Below are positions 14,801-28,200 of a DNA stretch of 64,000 nt, one piece after another. Source of the stretch: Omphiscola glabra (taxonomy: Eukaryota > Mollusca > Gastropoda > Lymnaeidae); contig OZ024809.1 in the NCBI GenBank assembly GCA_964017045.1, forward strand, positions 13,894,307 through 13,958,306, in the 5' to 3' direction. A program made the position numbers and the translations under genes. Below the pieces are notes generated by a model. The model was not told where the DNA came from, did no database searches, and was given only the letters and a program-made list of their open reading frames with translations. The number at the start of each line of letters is the position of its first letter. The first letter of the stretch is position 1.

Positions 14801-17800
14801 ACACACAGTCCAGATGTAGGTCTGTTTAAGAGATACCTCAGCTCTCCTCAAAACAACTTGTATCCAGAGTAAGATGTGAGGATATGCACCACGCGAATGG
14901 AAGGGTAGACTACCTCTTAAGCGGAGACTACCTTCGGGGTATTGGAGAATCGTATAAATAAATATATATATATATATATATAATTAATTAATATTGATAT
15001 GTTATATTAATATATATTTATATATTTATATATTTAATCAGTAACCGGAACAAAAACATTTTTTCTTCAATTAAGAGGTTCTCAAAATTGCATTGTATTT
15101 ATTTGACCATTATATCCTATGCGAAACATTGAACTGTTGATTTGCGTCCTGTATGACATTTAAAACTGTAACAAACAAAAAAATTAAAATTGTGCTTACA
15201 GCATAAATGTTTTTTTTTCACATGGTAAATAAAATATACCTTAAACAATTTACACATTAATTTTTATTTTTTAGTTGCCCTTAATAACAAAACCCAAATG
15301 ACTTCCCTTCAATTCCTTTACATTTCTCATTTTCCCTCCCATTTCTTATTTTCCCTCCCATTTCTCATTTTCCTCATTAACTTTGTCAAAATGCCTGAAG
15401 CCACGAACGAGACTCGTGACATGACTTTGGAACCCCTGGACTGACCCACATTTTTTCACCCTCTCTGGGTTTCAAATGTTATCAATAAAATATATTCTAA
15501 AAATAAAATAAGTTGCCTGCACAGCACAAAGTGAGCTCTTTTCTCCGTGAAGTGAATCAGAGGCGCCTCCCCTCACTCTCCCCTTTTTACTACCCGCTCC
15601 TCCATCCACCACCCCCTTCAATCCACTCCCTGCCGCGCCCCCTACCCCTTAACCCAAACGGAGCTGCTGTTACACCAGACGACGTAATCATCAAACTCCC
15701 CGAACGTGAGTTACGCGCGCTTTTTGTGTACCCAAGTCCTCGGGAACATGGTCTCTGGAGTCAGACCCCAACTATGCTGGAACTATAGTTCTATGGTCGG
15801 AGTCGCAAACATTTATGTGGGATAGCGGGTGGGGGGGGGGGTGTGCCAATCTTAGAAGAATGTCTTAATAAAATTGTTGTTTTCTGTGTAACATATTGCT
15901 GTCAATGTTTGCTGTGTAACATATTGCTGTCAATGTTTGCCGTGTAACATATTGCTGTCAATGTTTTCCGTATAACATATTGCTGTCAATGTTTTCCGTA
16001 TAACATATTGCTGTCAATGTTTTCCGTATAACATATTGCTGTCAATGTTTTCCGTATAACATATTGCTGTCCATGTTTGCCTTGTAACATATTGATGTCA
16101 GTGTTTGCTGTGAAGCACCGCGTTTTCTGTTCTTTCCTTGTAGACTATTGCTTGTGTGAGAAGAAGAAACGATCTTCTGTGTGCTGAGCGAAACAGAAGT
16201 GTCTGGTGGATGCCCCGATATTTGAAGTGGAAGATGAAATGAATAGGTTGGTTTTGTAAGTTTAGTTTCAAGGGTTCGTTTTCAAGGGTTCTACTCTTGA
16301 GGGTTTCGTCTCTGCGTTTTGTTTCGTGTGCTCGGCTACGAGGGTTTGTTGGGGGTAGCGGGGCGGGGGAAGGGGTGGTCTTTTTGAGAATATTTGGTAG
16401 TGGTTGCTTTAGAATGGATGGAGGTTGTAAGTTTGGATGGTTTTGCTCTAAAGTAATGGTTTTGTTCTATTGTAATGGTTTTGTTCTAAGGGAATGGTTT
16501 TGTTCTATTGTAATGGTTTTGTTCTAAGGGAATGGTTTTGTTCTATTGTAATGGTTTTGTTCTAGATAAATGCTTTTGTTCTGAGATAATGGTTGTGCTC
16601 TATGGTAATTGTTTTGTTCTAAGGTAATGGTGTTGTTCTAAATGCAAGCTTTTGTTCTAAGTTAATGATTTTGTTCTAAGGTAATGGTTTTGTTCTAAAG
16701 TAATGGTTTTGTTCTAAGGTAATGGCTTTGTTCTAAGGTAATGGTTTTGTTCTGAGGTAATGGTTTTGTTCTAAAGTAATGGTTTTGAAAAAAGACTCGG
16801 TTAAGATTACACCGGTCGTGCGTATGTGTTACATTATGTGGACGAACGGGTGCTTAAGATTATGTGTAGATGTTGAGAACAAACATGTAATGTGGGTTGT
16901 ACATTTGTGGGTTGTACTTTTGTGGGTTGTACATTTGTGGGTTGTACATTTGTGGGTTGTACATTTGCGTAGGTTGTAAAAGGGGCGTTTTTTTCCCTCT
17001 CTTTTGGGGGGGCTATAAGTGGGTGTGTCGACTGCAGTGAAGGTAAGTCTAAGTGCTACAGAAAGGCGTGTCATGTGAATGGGGTTGTAGGTTGATGACG
17101 GTACCAAGGTGAGAATGTCTGACTAATCCACCGGAAATGTTATTACTGACTGCACGTGCTGACTCAGTGATTTTGGTTTCGATTACTTAAGTAACCTTTT
17201 TTTTTTCGTGGAAATATCCACATCGTCTTTCTTTCCTTTACTTTTGTGTGTGTGTGTGTGTCTGTGTGTTGATGTTGCTAACTTATATGTGTAATATTTA
17301 TACTTATTTACAAACACTAGATTTAGACTGTTCTAAAATCAAGTTGACTTAAAACCACGTCGTCTGGTGTTTTTCGCTTTAAAATTTTTTGGAGTCCATT
17401 TATATCAATCAAAACTATTCTAGTTCTAGAACCATCGCAGTCTTTGATCAAACCCGTCGTTGAATTTTTTTAACACGGATTTTTAAGAAATGAGTCCTAT
17501 TGTCATAGTTATATTGTTCTCTTCCTTGTGTGTTACCCTTTCTTCTGTGCTACCCTGTCTTGCGCGCTACCTTGCCCTGCCTCTGCATCGTCCCCTGCCA
17601 ACATTCAACACACCGAGGTGGTTGCGTGCGGGGGGGGGGGGGAGGGGGTATTCGCGACCAGCACCGAAACTCCGCGATAATCTTAGAATCTAGGCTGCAT
17701 ACTGTGAAATGAACCCTGCCAAGGACTGCTGACCTTATTGCCACATGTGTCTCCCATTCTCACGAGCAGAAACTTACTGCACGCGCGGCTTACTTTCAAC

Positions 17801-20800
17801 GTCTGCCAGGCAAGTGGTTCTTGTAGACTACAAACAAAGCTCGTATATTTAGCCTGTCTGGAGTAGGCTACAAACGTTATTACGTATATTTAGCATGTCT
17901 GTAGTAGACTACAATCGTTATACGTATATTTAGCATGTCTGTAGTAGACTACAAACGTTATACGTATATTTAGCATGTCTTTGGCAGACTACAAACGTTA
18001 TACGTATGTTTAGCATGTATGTAGTAGAGTAAAAACGTTATACGTATATTTAGCATGTCTGTGATAGACAACATACGTTATACGTATATTTAGCATGTCT
18101 GTGGTAGACTACAAACGTTATACGTATATTTAGCATGTTTGTAGTAGACTACAAACGTTATACGTATATTTAGCATGTCTGTGGTAGACTACAAACGTTA
18201 TACGTTAATTTAGCATGTCTATAATGGTCTACAAACGGTATACGTATATTTAGCATGTCTGCAGTTCTGCACTTAGAAAGACGAGCTTGCGATTGTGTGG
18301 ATATCTGCACGGCAACAGTACGTTTGGGAGTTCAAACATTTCTTTCTCTCTTTTTTTTCCGACTGGAGTCTTGAAAATTATTTTGACTTTTGTAAAGAGC
18401 GTAACAGAGTGTTTTGGGTATTTTCTTCGCCGTGATAGCAATTCCTGACCACTGCATGATTAAAGTTGAGACTTGAAAATTCACGGTCTATGAAAGTTTC
18501 GGAAACTTCAAGGATCGATAAAAAGAAATTATTTTAATTTAAAAAAAAAAAAAAAAGGAATTCGTGGAGCTGATGTTACTTGATGAAACGATGAAAGATT
18601 CACAAGAGTAAAGAAGCCCGCATCCCACAGCAACTTAATCATTCTACGACGAAATTCAACAAATCCACCATTCAACAAAGCCATCATTCAACAAACCCAC
18701 CATTCAACAAACCCACCATTCAACAAACCCACCATTCAACAAACCCACCATTCAACAATCCACCATTCAACAAACCAATCATTCATCAAGCCCACCAGTC
18801 AACAAACCAACCATTCAACAAACCCACCATTCAACAAACCCACCAATCAACGAATCAATCATTTAACGAACCCACCATTCAACAAATCCACCATTCAACA
18901 AACCCACCATTCAACAAATCCACCGTTCAACAAACCCACACTTCAACAAACCCACCATTCTACAGTTCAATCTTTCAACACCTAAATTCATCATTCAAAA
19001 AACTCCAAAGCTACACAGATCCACAATTTCAAAAAAAAAAAATCACACTATTCAAAAATCCCACCAATTGAAAATCCCACAATTCATCACTACCAACATA
19101 CAATGACCCCCCCCCCCCAACCATTCAACCGCACCACCCCATCATTAAAGCTACCCACTATTCAACAAACCCACTATTGAACGACACCCGTCATTAGAGA
19201 ACCCCCACCATTCAACAAAGCCACCATTCAACAAAGCCACCATTCAACAAAGCCACCATTCAACAAAGCCACCATTCAACAAAGCCACCATTCAACAAAG
19301 CCACCATTCAACAAAGCCACCATTCAACAAAGCCACCATTCAACAAACCCACCATTCAACAAACCCACCATTCAACAAACCCACCATTCAACAAACCCAC
19401 CATTCAACAAACCCACCATTCCCCCAACCCAACCTTAGAATTTCTGGCCTGGCATCGCTCATCAAAAACTAAGCCCCCCCCCCCCCCCACTTGTTCATGA
19501 ACGAGCCTGGCATTTTTCTCATGCTGCTCAGTTTTCATACTTTTTCTCCTCCCATCATGTGAACGAGCGCCTTAAGTTCCATCACCATCATTCCCCTGCC
19601 TGGATGTCTACAGCAGTGGTTCTCAATCGGTCTTCGACTCAGTGACAACCCTCTTTCGAGAATTATTTTTCTACACAAAATTTTAACCGATTCTAATAAG
19701 CTGTAGCTGACTGACAGGTCATTCACACAGCTTAAAGACTTCAAAACAGTTTTCACCTGATTGATAGGTCATTCACACAGCTCAATTAAAGAATTCAACA
19801 CAGTTTTCACCTGACTGATAGGTCATTCACACAGCTCAATTAAAGAATTCAACACAGTTTTCACCTGACTGATAGGTCATTCACACAGCTCAATTAAAGA
19901 ATTCAACACAGTTTTCACCTGACTGATAGGTCATTCACACAGCTCAATTAAAGAATTCAACACAGTTTTCACCTGACTGATAGGTCATTCACACAGCTCA
20001 ATTAAAGAATTCAACACAGTTTTCACCTGACTGATAGGTCATTCACACAGCTTAAAGACTTCAATACAGTTATCTTTTTGGGGTCTTTAAAAATAGCTCC
20101 TCCTTTTTCTGGCTACTGAAATTATAGTGTTTAGTAGTAGGCAACCAATGGATCATAGGTTGAGAGCCACCGGTCTACATCATTAAGATTTTTTTTTTAA
20201 GATAATAAACAGTAGGGTCTCAAAGACTTCTCGGCAGACGACATTTATATCTGACAAACAATCGGCAGAAGCGGCACTGAGCACGAAGATCTTGGCCGTT
20301 TATATAAGAAGCTATTGTCAGTTATCATTTTATTTTTAACTTGAGACTTGAGGGTTGCGTATGTGGTTATGGACAAGTTGGAGTGGGAATAAATAATACA
20401 CAAGTTTGGTGGTGTGAATTATTAGATAGGTTTGGTGGTGGGAATTGTAGACAGGTTTGGTGGCGGGAATTATAGACAGGTTTGATAGAGGGGATTATGG
20501 ACAGGTTTGATAGCGGGAATTATAGACAGGTTTGGTGTTGGGAATTATAGAAAAGTTCTAGTTTGGGAATTATAGACAAGTTCTAGTTTGGGAATTATAG
20601 ACAAGTTCTAGTTTGGGAATTATAGACAAGTTCTGGATTGGGAATTATAGACAAGTTTGAGAGTGGGATCTTTCTACACGTTTAATGGTCAGTATTGTGG
20701 ACAACTTTGATTGTGTAAATTATGGAGCAGTTTTAGTGGGAATTAAGGACAAGTTTGAGGGTGGGGACTATACACAGTTTGAGTGGGAATTACGGTCACG

Positions 20801-22170
20801 TGCGAGGGTTGGGAAGTGGGGAAACGTTTGAGAGGGGAAAATTTCTTAGGTCATTTTTTTGTCCAATGTGACGTTTTTTCAAAAAGGGTTTGAAGAAGTC
20901 TTAAAGCTTTTTTAATCTCTTTTATTAAAAAGCAAAACAAATTGGGTTTAATGGCAAAAATAACTTCTTTGCATTCAGTGCCGTATTTATAGCAATAAAT
21001 AATATAAATTCATTGGGATCGATCCCCCTTACTTCTGTCATAACCGGCTGATAGACCAAGTAATTTCTTTACCTAGTCTATGCAATCACGGGGGCTCTAT
21101 CAGAATATTCAAATTTAATCGTTTTTTGATATGATGTTTATCAATTAATGGTAAAACTTAAACATTTATCCCTTTAGTTAACATTAGTAGCTGCTCATAT
21201 TTTAAACTATTTAGCTTATTCATTAATATTTAAATTACACAATATATTTCGGATATACTTTATTTGTTTGAGCCTTTTTTCGTTAATTTTTTTTTTTTTT
21301 AAATATTTTCTGAAATACTCTAGTTTACAAATATTTGGAGATTTATTTTTAACCGCACACATATTTTCCGGTAGTAATTTAGCAACAAATCTGTTTTTGA
21401 CTTTGAAATTTCTTATTAAGAACGAAGATCCGCAAAATTTTAAAGGAATCAAATATTCCGCGACAGCAACACCTAGCGTTAGCTTCTTATAGCTAGCGAG
21501 ACCTGGAGGAAAATTTGGGCAAGGTGTGTAGAGCACGTCAACCTATCAAACAAACAAAACACCGTGTGTGTGTGTGTTTTAAGGGCTTCATTTCGTTGGT
21601 TTTCTCCCCTGGGTTACCAAGAGTTGTGGCTCGTGTAAATTTAAGGATTTTTAGAGATGGGTTTACTCGAAGGTGAAGGTGATGACTTATGACAAGTGGT
21701 GTTTGGAAGGGGGGGGGCAAGTAATTAATGCCGGGATCATGTGCCCCCGGGGAGACAACTGGGTTTTTTTTTTTATGTAGTGTGGGATGGTGGGTTGGCG
21801 TAAATAAGGAGGTGAAACTTTTTTTTTTACTCAAATATCACGGGGACAATGGAATTTTTTTTTGGAGATGATCATTATTTATTTTTGTATAAAAAATCGT
21901 GGAAACTATATTCTAAATCAGTTATGGTAGACTTTATGTATGTGGTCAGTAATGAAAAAAAAAAAGTGTTACATTTTAATATTGTTTCAGAGAAAGCGTG
22001 AGAGTCTAGGAAATGTGGGGGTTCATTAATTCTTATAACTTATTTTATTGAGCAAAGCTTTAAAATTGGGGGAAATGTTATTCTTTCTTCCATTTAAAAA
22101 AAAAATTATTAGAAGGGTGAAGAAATATTTCTAAAACTTAATTCACTGAGCAAAGATTAAAAATTAAAAA

Positions 22171-22246
<76 letters not shown>

Positions 22247-25200
22247 GAATTAATATAAGTGTAAAGAAATATTTCTAAAATCGTTTTTCTTCATTGGCAA
22301 TCTAGCAAAGGTTTCAAGGAATGAGGACAAAAAAAAAAGAAGGGAAAGAAAGGGAGGTTATGAAATCAATAACAGTAGCTCTACTTACTCTGTCTCCCTT
22401 CTCGCCAATAACTCCGGATGGTCCATGCTCTCCTTTATCTCCCTTGGGGCCAGGCAGACCTTCGGGGCCGGGGAAGCCAGAGTTGCCTTGGGGTCCTGCC
22501 GGGCCGATTGCACCTGGGATACCCTGTGAACGAGGAGATGTGTGAGAACCACTGTGAAATCTACGGGGTATAGGGTAAATATAGCCAACGGCTTGTTAAG
22601 CAACCACATAGGACGCGTGGTGCTTCGGACAACCACCACAGAATCTGGGTGCGTGGGGTGGGAGACCCACTTATAACATCCAATAGACAGACACGCCTCA
22701 GACATGTTCTCCGAGAGACGTATTCGTCAGACACACCATGTGACCTCCCGTCACATTCACACAGACATACCATGTGACCTCCCGTCACATTCACACAGAC
22801 ATACCATGTGACCTCCCGTCACATTCACACAGACATACCATGTGACCTCCCGTCACATTCACACAGACATACCATGCGACCCCCTCACATGTGGGGGAAA
22901 ACATTACCTCCTCATAACAGGAAAGGAAATGTGATTTTGACACTCATTAAGACACACATTAAGACAATCATTAAGTCATTGAGACACGCATTAAGACACT
23001 CATTAAGAGACACATTAAGACACTCATTAAGACACTCATTAAGTCATTGAGACGCGGATTAAGACACACACAGTGTCGATTCATTCATACAGCCCAATAG
23101 GTTTGATCCTGAATCCTCACGTGTATGAAACAGAGACACGCCAAGAAAAACACAGACACACATATAGATCCAGTGACAAATACATATATATCTAGACACC
23201 AGGGGCATCCATAACCCCCGAATGGTAAACCCCCCCCCCCAGAGTGGTGAAAGCCCAACTCCTCTCTCCGCTAGAAATTGGTATGCTCTGCGTGGTAATT
23301 AGTTCGGGAGTTCATTGTGAATATTAATAATACAAACATGAACAGTTAAACCATTGTCAGAACAGTAACAGTGTTGGTTGGCTATTCGATCAAGATATCG
23401 ATCACAAAGCACAACGATTTCGCTTGTAGCTCAATAATTTTTTTACATTTTTCAGCATATCATATATTTTTTTTTTTAAATGAAGACATTGTAATGAAAT
23501 TTAGTAGGCCTATAAATTTATGTTTAGTTTTAAACATACGTCTTAAAAACACACAAACATTGTGAATAGTGGCGCGATGGCTGTGCGGTCAAAATAAGGA
23601 AATCTTCATTTTTTTTTAAAATCAGACCGTGTCTCAGCCTATCTGCCTGTATCTTGAGACCGTGTCTCAGCCTATCTACCTGTATCCTGAGACCGTGTCT
23701 CAGCCTATCTGCCTGTATCTTGAGACCGTGTCTCAGCCTATCTGCCTGTATCTTGAGACCGTTTCTCAGCCTATCTGCCTGTATCTTGAGACCGTGTCTC
23801 AGCTTATCTGCATGTATCTTGAGACCGTGTCTCAGCCTATCTGCCTGTATCTTGAGACCGTGTCTCAGCCTATCTGTCTGTATCGTGAGACCGTGTCTCA
23901 GCCTATCTGCCTGTATCTTGATCTGAGTGCGGTCCAAATTTTATATTTTTAATGAGTATTTTTTTTTTAAACTTTTCCATTTAATTTTGTTACCTAGATG
24001 ATTTCAAAAACCCCCTTTTCTCTCTAACTTTTTTTATTGGAAGTAACTGCTCCCCCCCCCCTCCTTAAATCACACCCGTGTAGACGCCCCTGCTAGAAAT
24101 AAACATGCTAACACATCAGAACATAGGAAGACACACTGAGGCGGAGAAAAACACACGCAGACCGACCAAGACACAAACTCATATGGACCAAAACACACAG
24201 GGACAGACTTAGACACATCAGCACGCTGACACTGACACGCCGGCACGCCGACACGCCAGATAGAGTAGTCTACTTACTCTTGAGCCCTTCTCTCCTATAC
24301 ATTTACATCCTCCGACGACCGTGCAGCCTCCACATTCTCTGGGAGGGCCATCGATCTCCTCCTCGCCTCTGCCCCTTTGCTGAAATAGACAAGAGATTCA
24401 AACGTTGAAAGTTCGGCCTACTATGACAACTCATCCAACGTAACCATGGCGACGTGTAAAGATAGTTTCTATAAATAAGAGGTAAGGTCTATAGTTCCTC
24501 AATAAAATGGCGATGGCATGTTGTGTCTTTTGAGCAATAAGATTGCAGTAGATGTTTATATTTAAAAAAAATAATTATTGTGATGTTTGATTGGGTTTAG
24601 GTAAATTTAAAAAAAAAAAGTATTTGGTATTCTAGATTTTAATGGAAACTTTGCAGTGAATGTTCCTATCGACTTTTGCTGCGCCCCACTTTAATAATAA
24701 TTTTAATAGAACACTTTTAAAGAAAACTTCAACATATCCTTTCTTTTCGCCGCTCAGACAGCCAGAGTTAGTTATGGTGAAGAGAGTAGCAGAGAGCCAG
24801 AGTTAGTTATGGTGAAGAAAGTAGCAGAGAGTCAGAATTACTTATGGTGAAGAGAATAGCAGAGAGCCAGAATTAGTTATGCTGAAGCGAGTATCAGAGA
24901 GCTAGAGTTAGTTATGGTGCGGAGAGTATCCCATTTAAATTAGGGCGTCACATCTAACGCTGAATTTTTAGTTGGTTTTTTTAAATAACCTAACAAAAGA
25001 GTTTTTCGTAAAAATCCTTTATGTGCATTTTTTGGTTTGCATTTATGCAATTGTAAGTGGCTTATCGTTTATCCGGTTTCTCACAAGCAGTTCACATTTT
25101 AAATTAAGAAGCGGTTATGTAAATGGGTCAACTTCTTGCAAAAACACGATTTATATTTCCTGTATGTTATTGTTGGTTTTTTTCGTCAAAACTTGTGCGA

Positions 25201-28200
25201 CTTAGTGATGGCAACAGTTCTTAAGAAATTAATGCATCATATTTCATTCATCTTCTCCTTGAAAAACAGGAAAAATTTATTTTGTGGGGTTAAGGGGCGG
25301 GGGTGAAAATTTGAGAGAATGCGTTGTCATCGGCAACGAGTCTATATGCCAAGTTTCAGCCCGATATGATGACGGGTCAATTAGTTTTTTGACGATTTCG
25401 CCACAAAGAAAAACAAACATAAACGGATTTAATATAAAGGATTTAAAAATCATTCATATAATTTTCTCATAACTGCAGGGAAAAGTGGGGGTGAGGGGTA
25501 TAATTAAATGGGCTCCTGTTAAAATGCACCTCCCTCCACCTCCCCAACTTTTTTTATTTTATTTTGTAGTTGTTGCTTTTTTTTTTAAACACATCACAAA
25601 CTCGTTAACTGTATGTTGACAGACCTATGTTAAGGATAGACGTGCATGACACTAGCACCCCAGAGTTTAGAGTAGTTCATTGTGAGAACAGCTCGCTTGT
25701 CCCTTAAACGCGTTTGGGAGGATAGCTACTGGATACTCCGGCTACAGGTAGCGATAAGACGACCCTTGCACTGCAGGGTAGCACTCGAGTGATTTCATTA
25801 ACCAGACCCCAGGGTGACGCATGCCGTGTGTTCGCTGAGTCGGCAGGTCCCTAGAAATGCCAGACAAATTGTCTGCTCCCCGTGTGTGCCCCCGCCGGTG
25901 AGTACCTTTCTCAGCACCCGGTGACCTTCCAGGCCAGGTTTGCTTCTAATCAATGGTGTTATGGGCTCAGATTAAGCTCCACCACCCCCACCCTTTCCCT
26001 CATACATCTCCAAACTATCTGTGTGTCGTAGCATTACAGAAGACAGACACGCATTAAGACACACACATAGTCGATTCATTCATACAGCCCAATAGGTGAA
26101 TTAACAGACAAACCCGTTATCTGTGTGTCGTAGCATTACAGAAGACGGCTATGTGAATTAACAGACAAACTCGCTATCTGTGTGTCGTAGCATTACAGAA
26201 GACGGCTATGTGAATTAACAGACAAACTTGCTATCTGTGTGTCGTAGCATTACAGAAGACGGCTAAGTGAATTAACAGACAAACTCACTTAAATTGTGGG
26301 CGTGGATCACACTGAGAAGGCCGAAGAGCGATTGCTCGGACTCGGATTAGTATGGCTGGACTATTAAATTCGGATTAGTGGAGTCGGTCAAACAAAGTCG
26401 GATTGATGGGATGGTAGTCGATTACTTTTGGCTTAATTAACGCACACAAATATATACGATATTATTTGTTTGTTTGTTTGTTTGTTTGTTTGTTTGTTGT
26501 TGTTGAAAAGTTCAGCGAAACATTGATGACTAGAATGAGCGATTATTGAACAATCTGTTTCCACGTATGGACATAAGATAAGAATGGATAGAGTACTTAA
26601 TGCTTGGGTCTGAGTTGAAGTTGCATGCAGTTTCCGTGACTCAGAAATCCCGTTTCACGCTTTAAGTTCGAAAAGAGTGATAGGTGGCAACGCCATTTGT
26701 TCCCTGAGCAAAAGGTCTGTTGTACATCTAAACAAACAACAACAACAACAACAAAACAACAACTGTTTCCTTGTCTTGGTGGGGCGAGATGAAATCGATT
26801 TGGGATAACCTTCAGCGCCCCCCCCCCCCCCCGGGACACACACACACGCGAAGTCACACCAGCTTTTTTTTTTGTTGGGGGGGGGGGTGTTACGGATAAT
26901 TGACTTATCGGCCCAATGCTGGCTTTACGTGTTGTACACAGCTGAAATTGTGTGTTGGTAGGCAAATCAGTTCAACTCAAAAATGGCTGTCAGCGGCGTG
27001 TAACTCGGTCCTTTATGCAGAGTCCCCCCAAGTAGGCGGCCCTAAGTGGGCGGCCCCAAATGGGCGGCCCCAATTAGGCAGCCCTACATTAAACCAGTGG
27101 CACTTGAAGCGATTGACTCCCGAATTCCAAGATTTCTTGTCAAATTTTCAGTACTAGAACAGTTGACGTACATCGCCAAGAATAAGTACTATCAGCCCAC
27201 AAGCTATCTGCACATTTTTAGTCAAAGTATTGATCTAGCAGCTAGCTTGTGCTGTAATGTTTTAGCGTCTGACTAAAATCGTTCATTTCTTTATTCTTTA
27301 TGATTTATGATCAAATATAGTTCATGAAATATCTAAATATATTTGAACAAAAATTAAAGGGAGACAATGGAATACAACATGCCTTCGCGTTGTTGCTTTT
27401 TTTTGAGTGCTTTTGTCGGAAATTTTTTTTTTTTTCGAAAGTTCAAATTCTAAAAACCTTATATACAAAATAATATTAAGTATGTTTTATAGAAAGTTAG
27501 TTTTAAACAAACAAACAAAACTACGGTCTGTAATGTACATAAGATGTTAGAACACATTTTAGCCCTATAATTTTAGGCTGCACCTATATCATATAGTAGG
27601 CATATATGTACACGGGTACCAGAATTGAAAGGTTGGGATTAAAAAACGATTTAAAATATTATTGTTGGGTTTGTAAGACCAAATGAGGTATCAAATGAAA
27701 GATAATTGAATGTATTATACGTTTGTAAACTTAATTCTTCATTTTAACAAAAATTAACTACTACAAATGACATCCGAATAGCATTAGTCAAAATGGAACC
27801 GGACACGCAGCGCCGCCATTCGCACCCGGGTGCCATTAAGCTCAATGCTATTCGGATGTCATTTGTGGTAGTTTATTTTAGTTAAACTAAAGAATTAACA
27901 TTTCAAACGTATAGTACATTCAATTATCTGTCATTTTTTAAATCCCAACCTCTCAATTCTGGTACCCGTGTACCTATAGCCACTTCGATCATTTTAATTA
28001 AAGCTCTTCCATTCTCCACCCTCGGCTCACAAAACTTTTTTTTGGCCAATGATTTTAATGCTCTTTCATTCTCCACCCTCCACTCAAAAAACTTTTTTTT
28101 TTTCATCTTGGCCAATTATTTTTAAGCTCTTCCATTCTCCACCCTCCGCTCACAAAACTTTTTTCCCCCTTCTACATGACAAAAGACTAGCCTCTGATGT

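Larger units (their letters stand above)
2846..22388 (-). other. α2-like intron 4 (19.5 kb)
   Basis: Separates the 45-bp and 135-bp exons. The protein register shows no missing triplet, so no coding exon is expected here. It contains at least a dozen tandem arrays and five hAT-type MITEs, listed separately. Nothing recognisable was seen in about 8710-10990, 11170-12600, 13500-14500, 14820-15870 and 20840-22170 beyond homopolymers, short AT runs and a small CA-rich repeat. Confidence 0.75.

Noticed and set aside
22733..23925. CRISPR-like arrays with regular units
   Set aside because: Units are directly adjacent without unique spacers, and the genome is eukaryotic; these are minisatellites.
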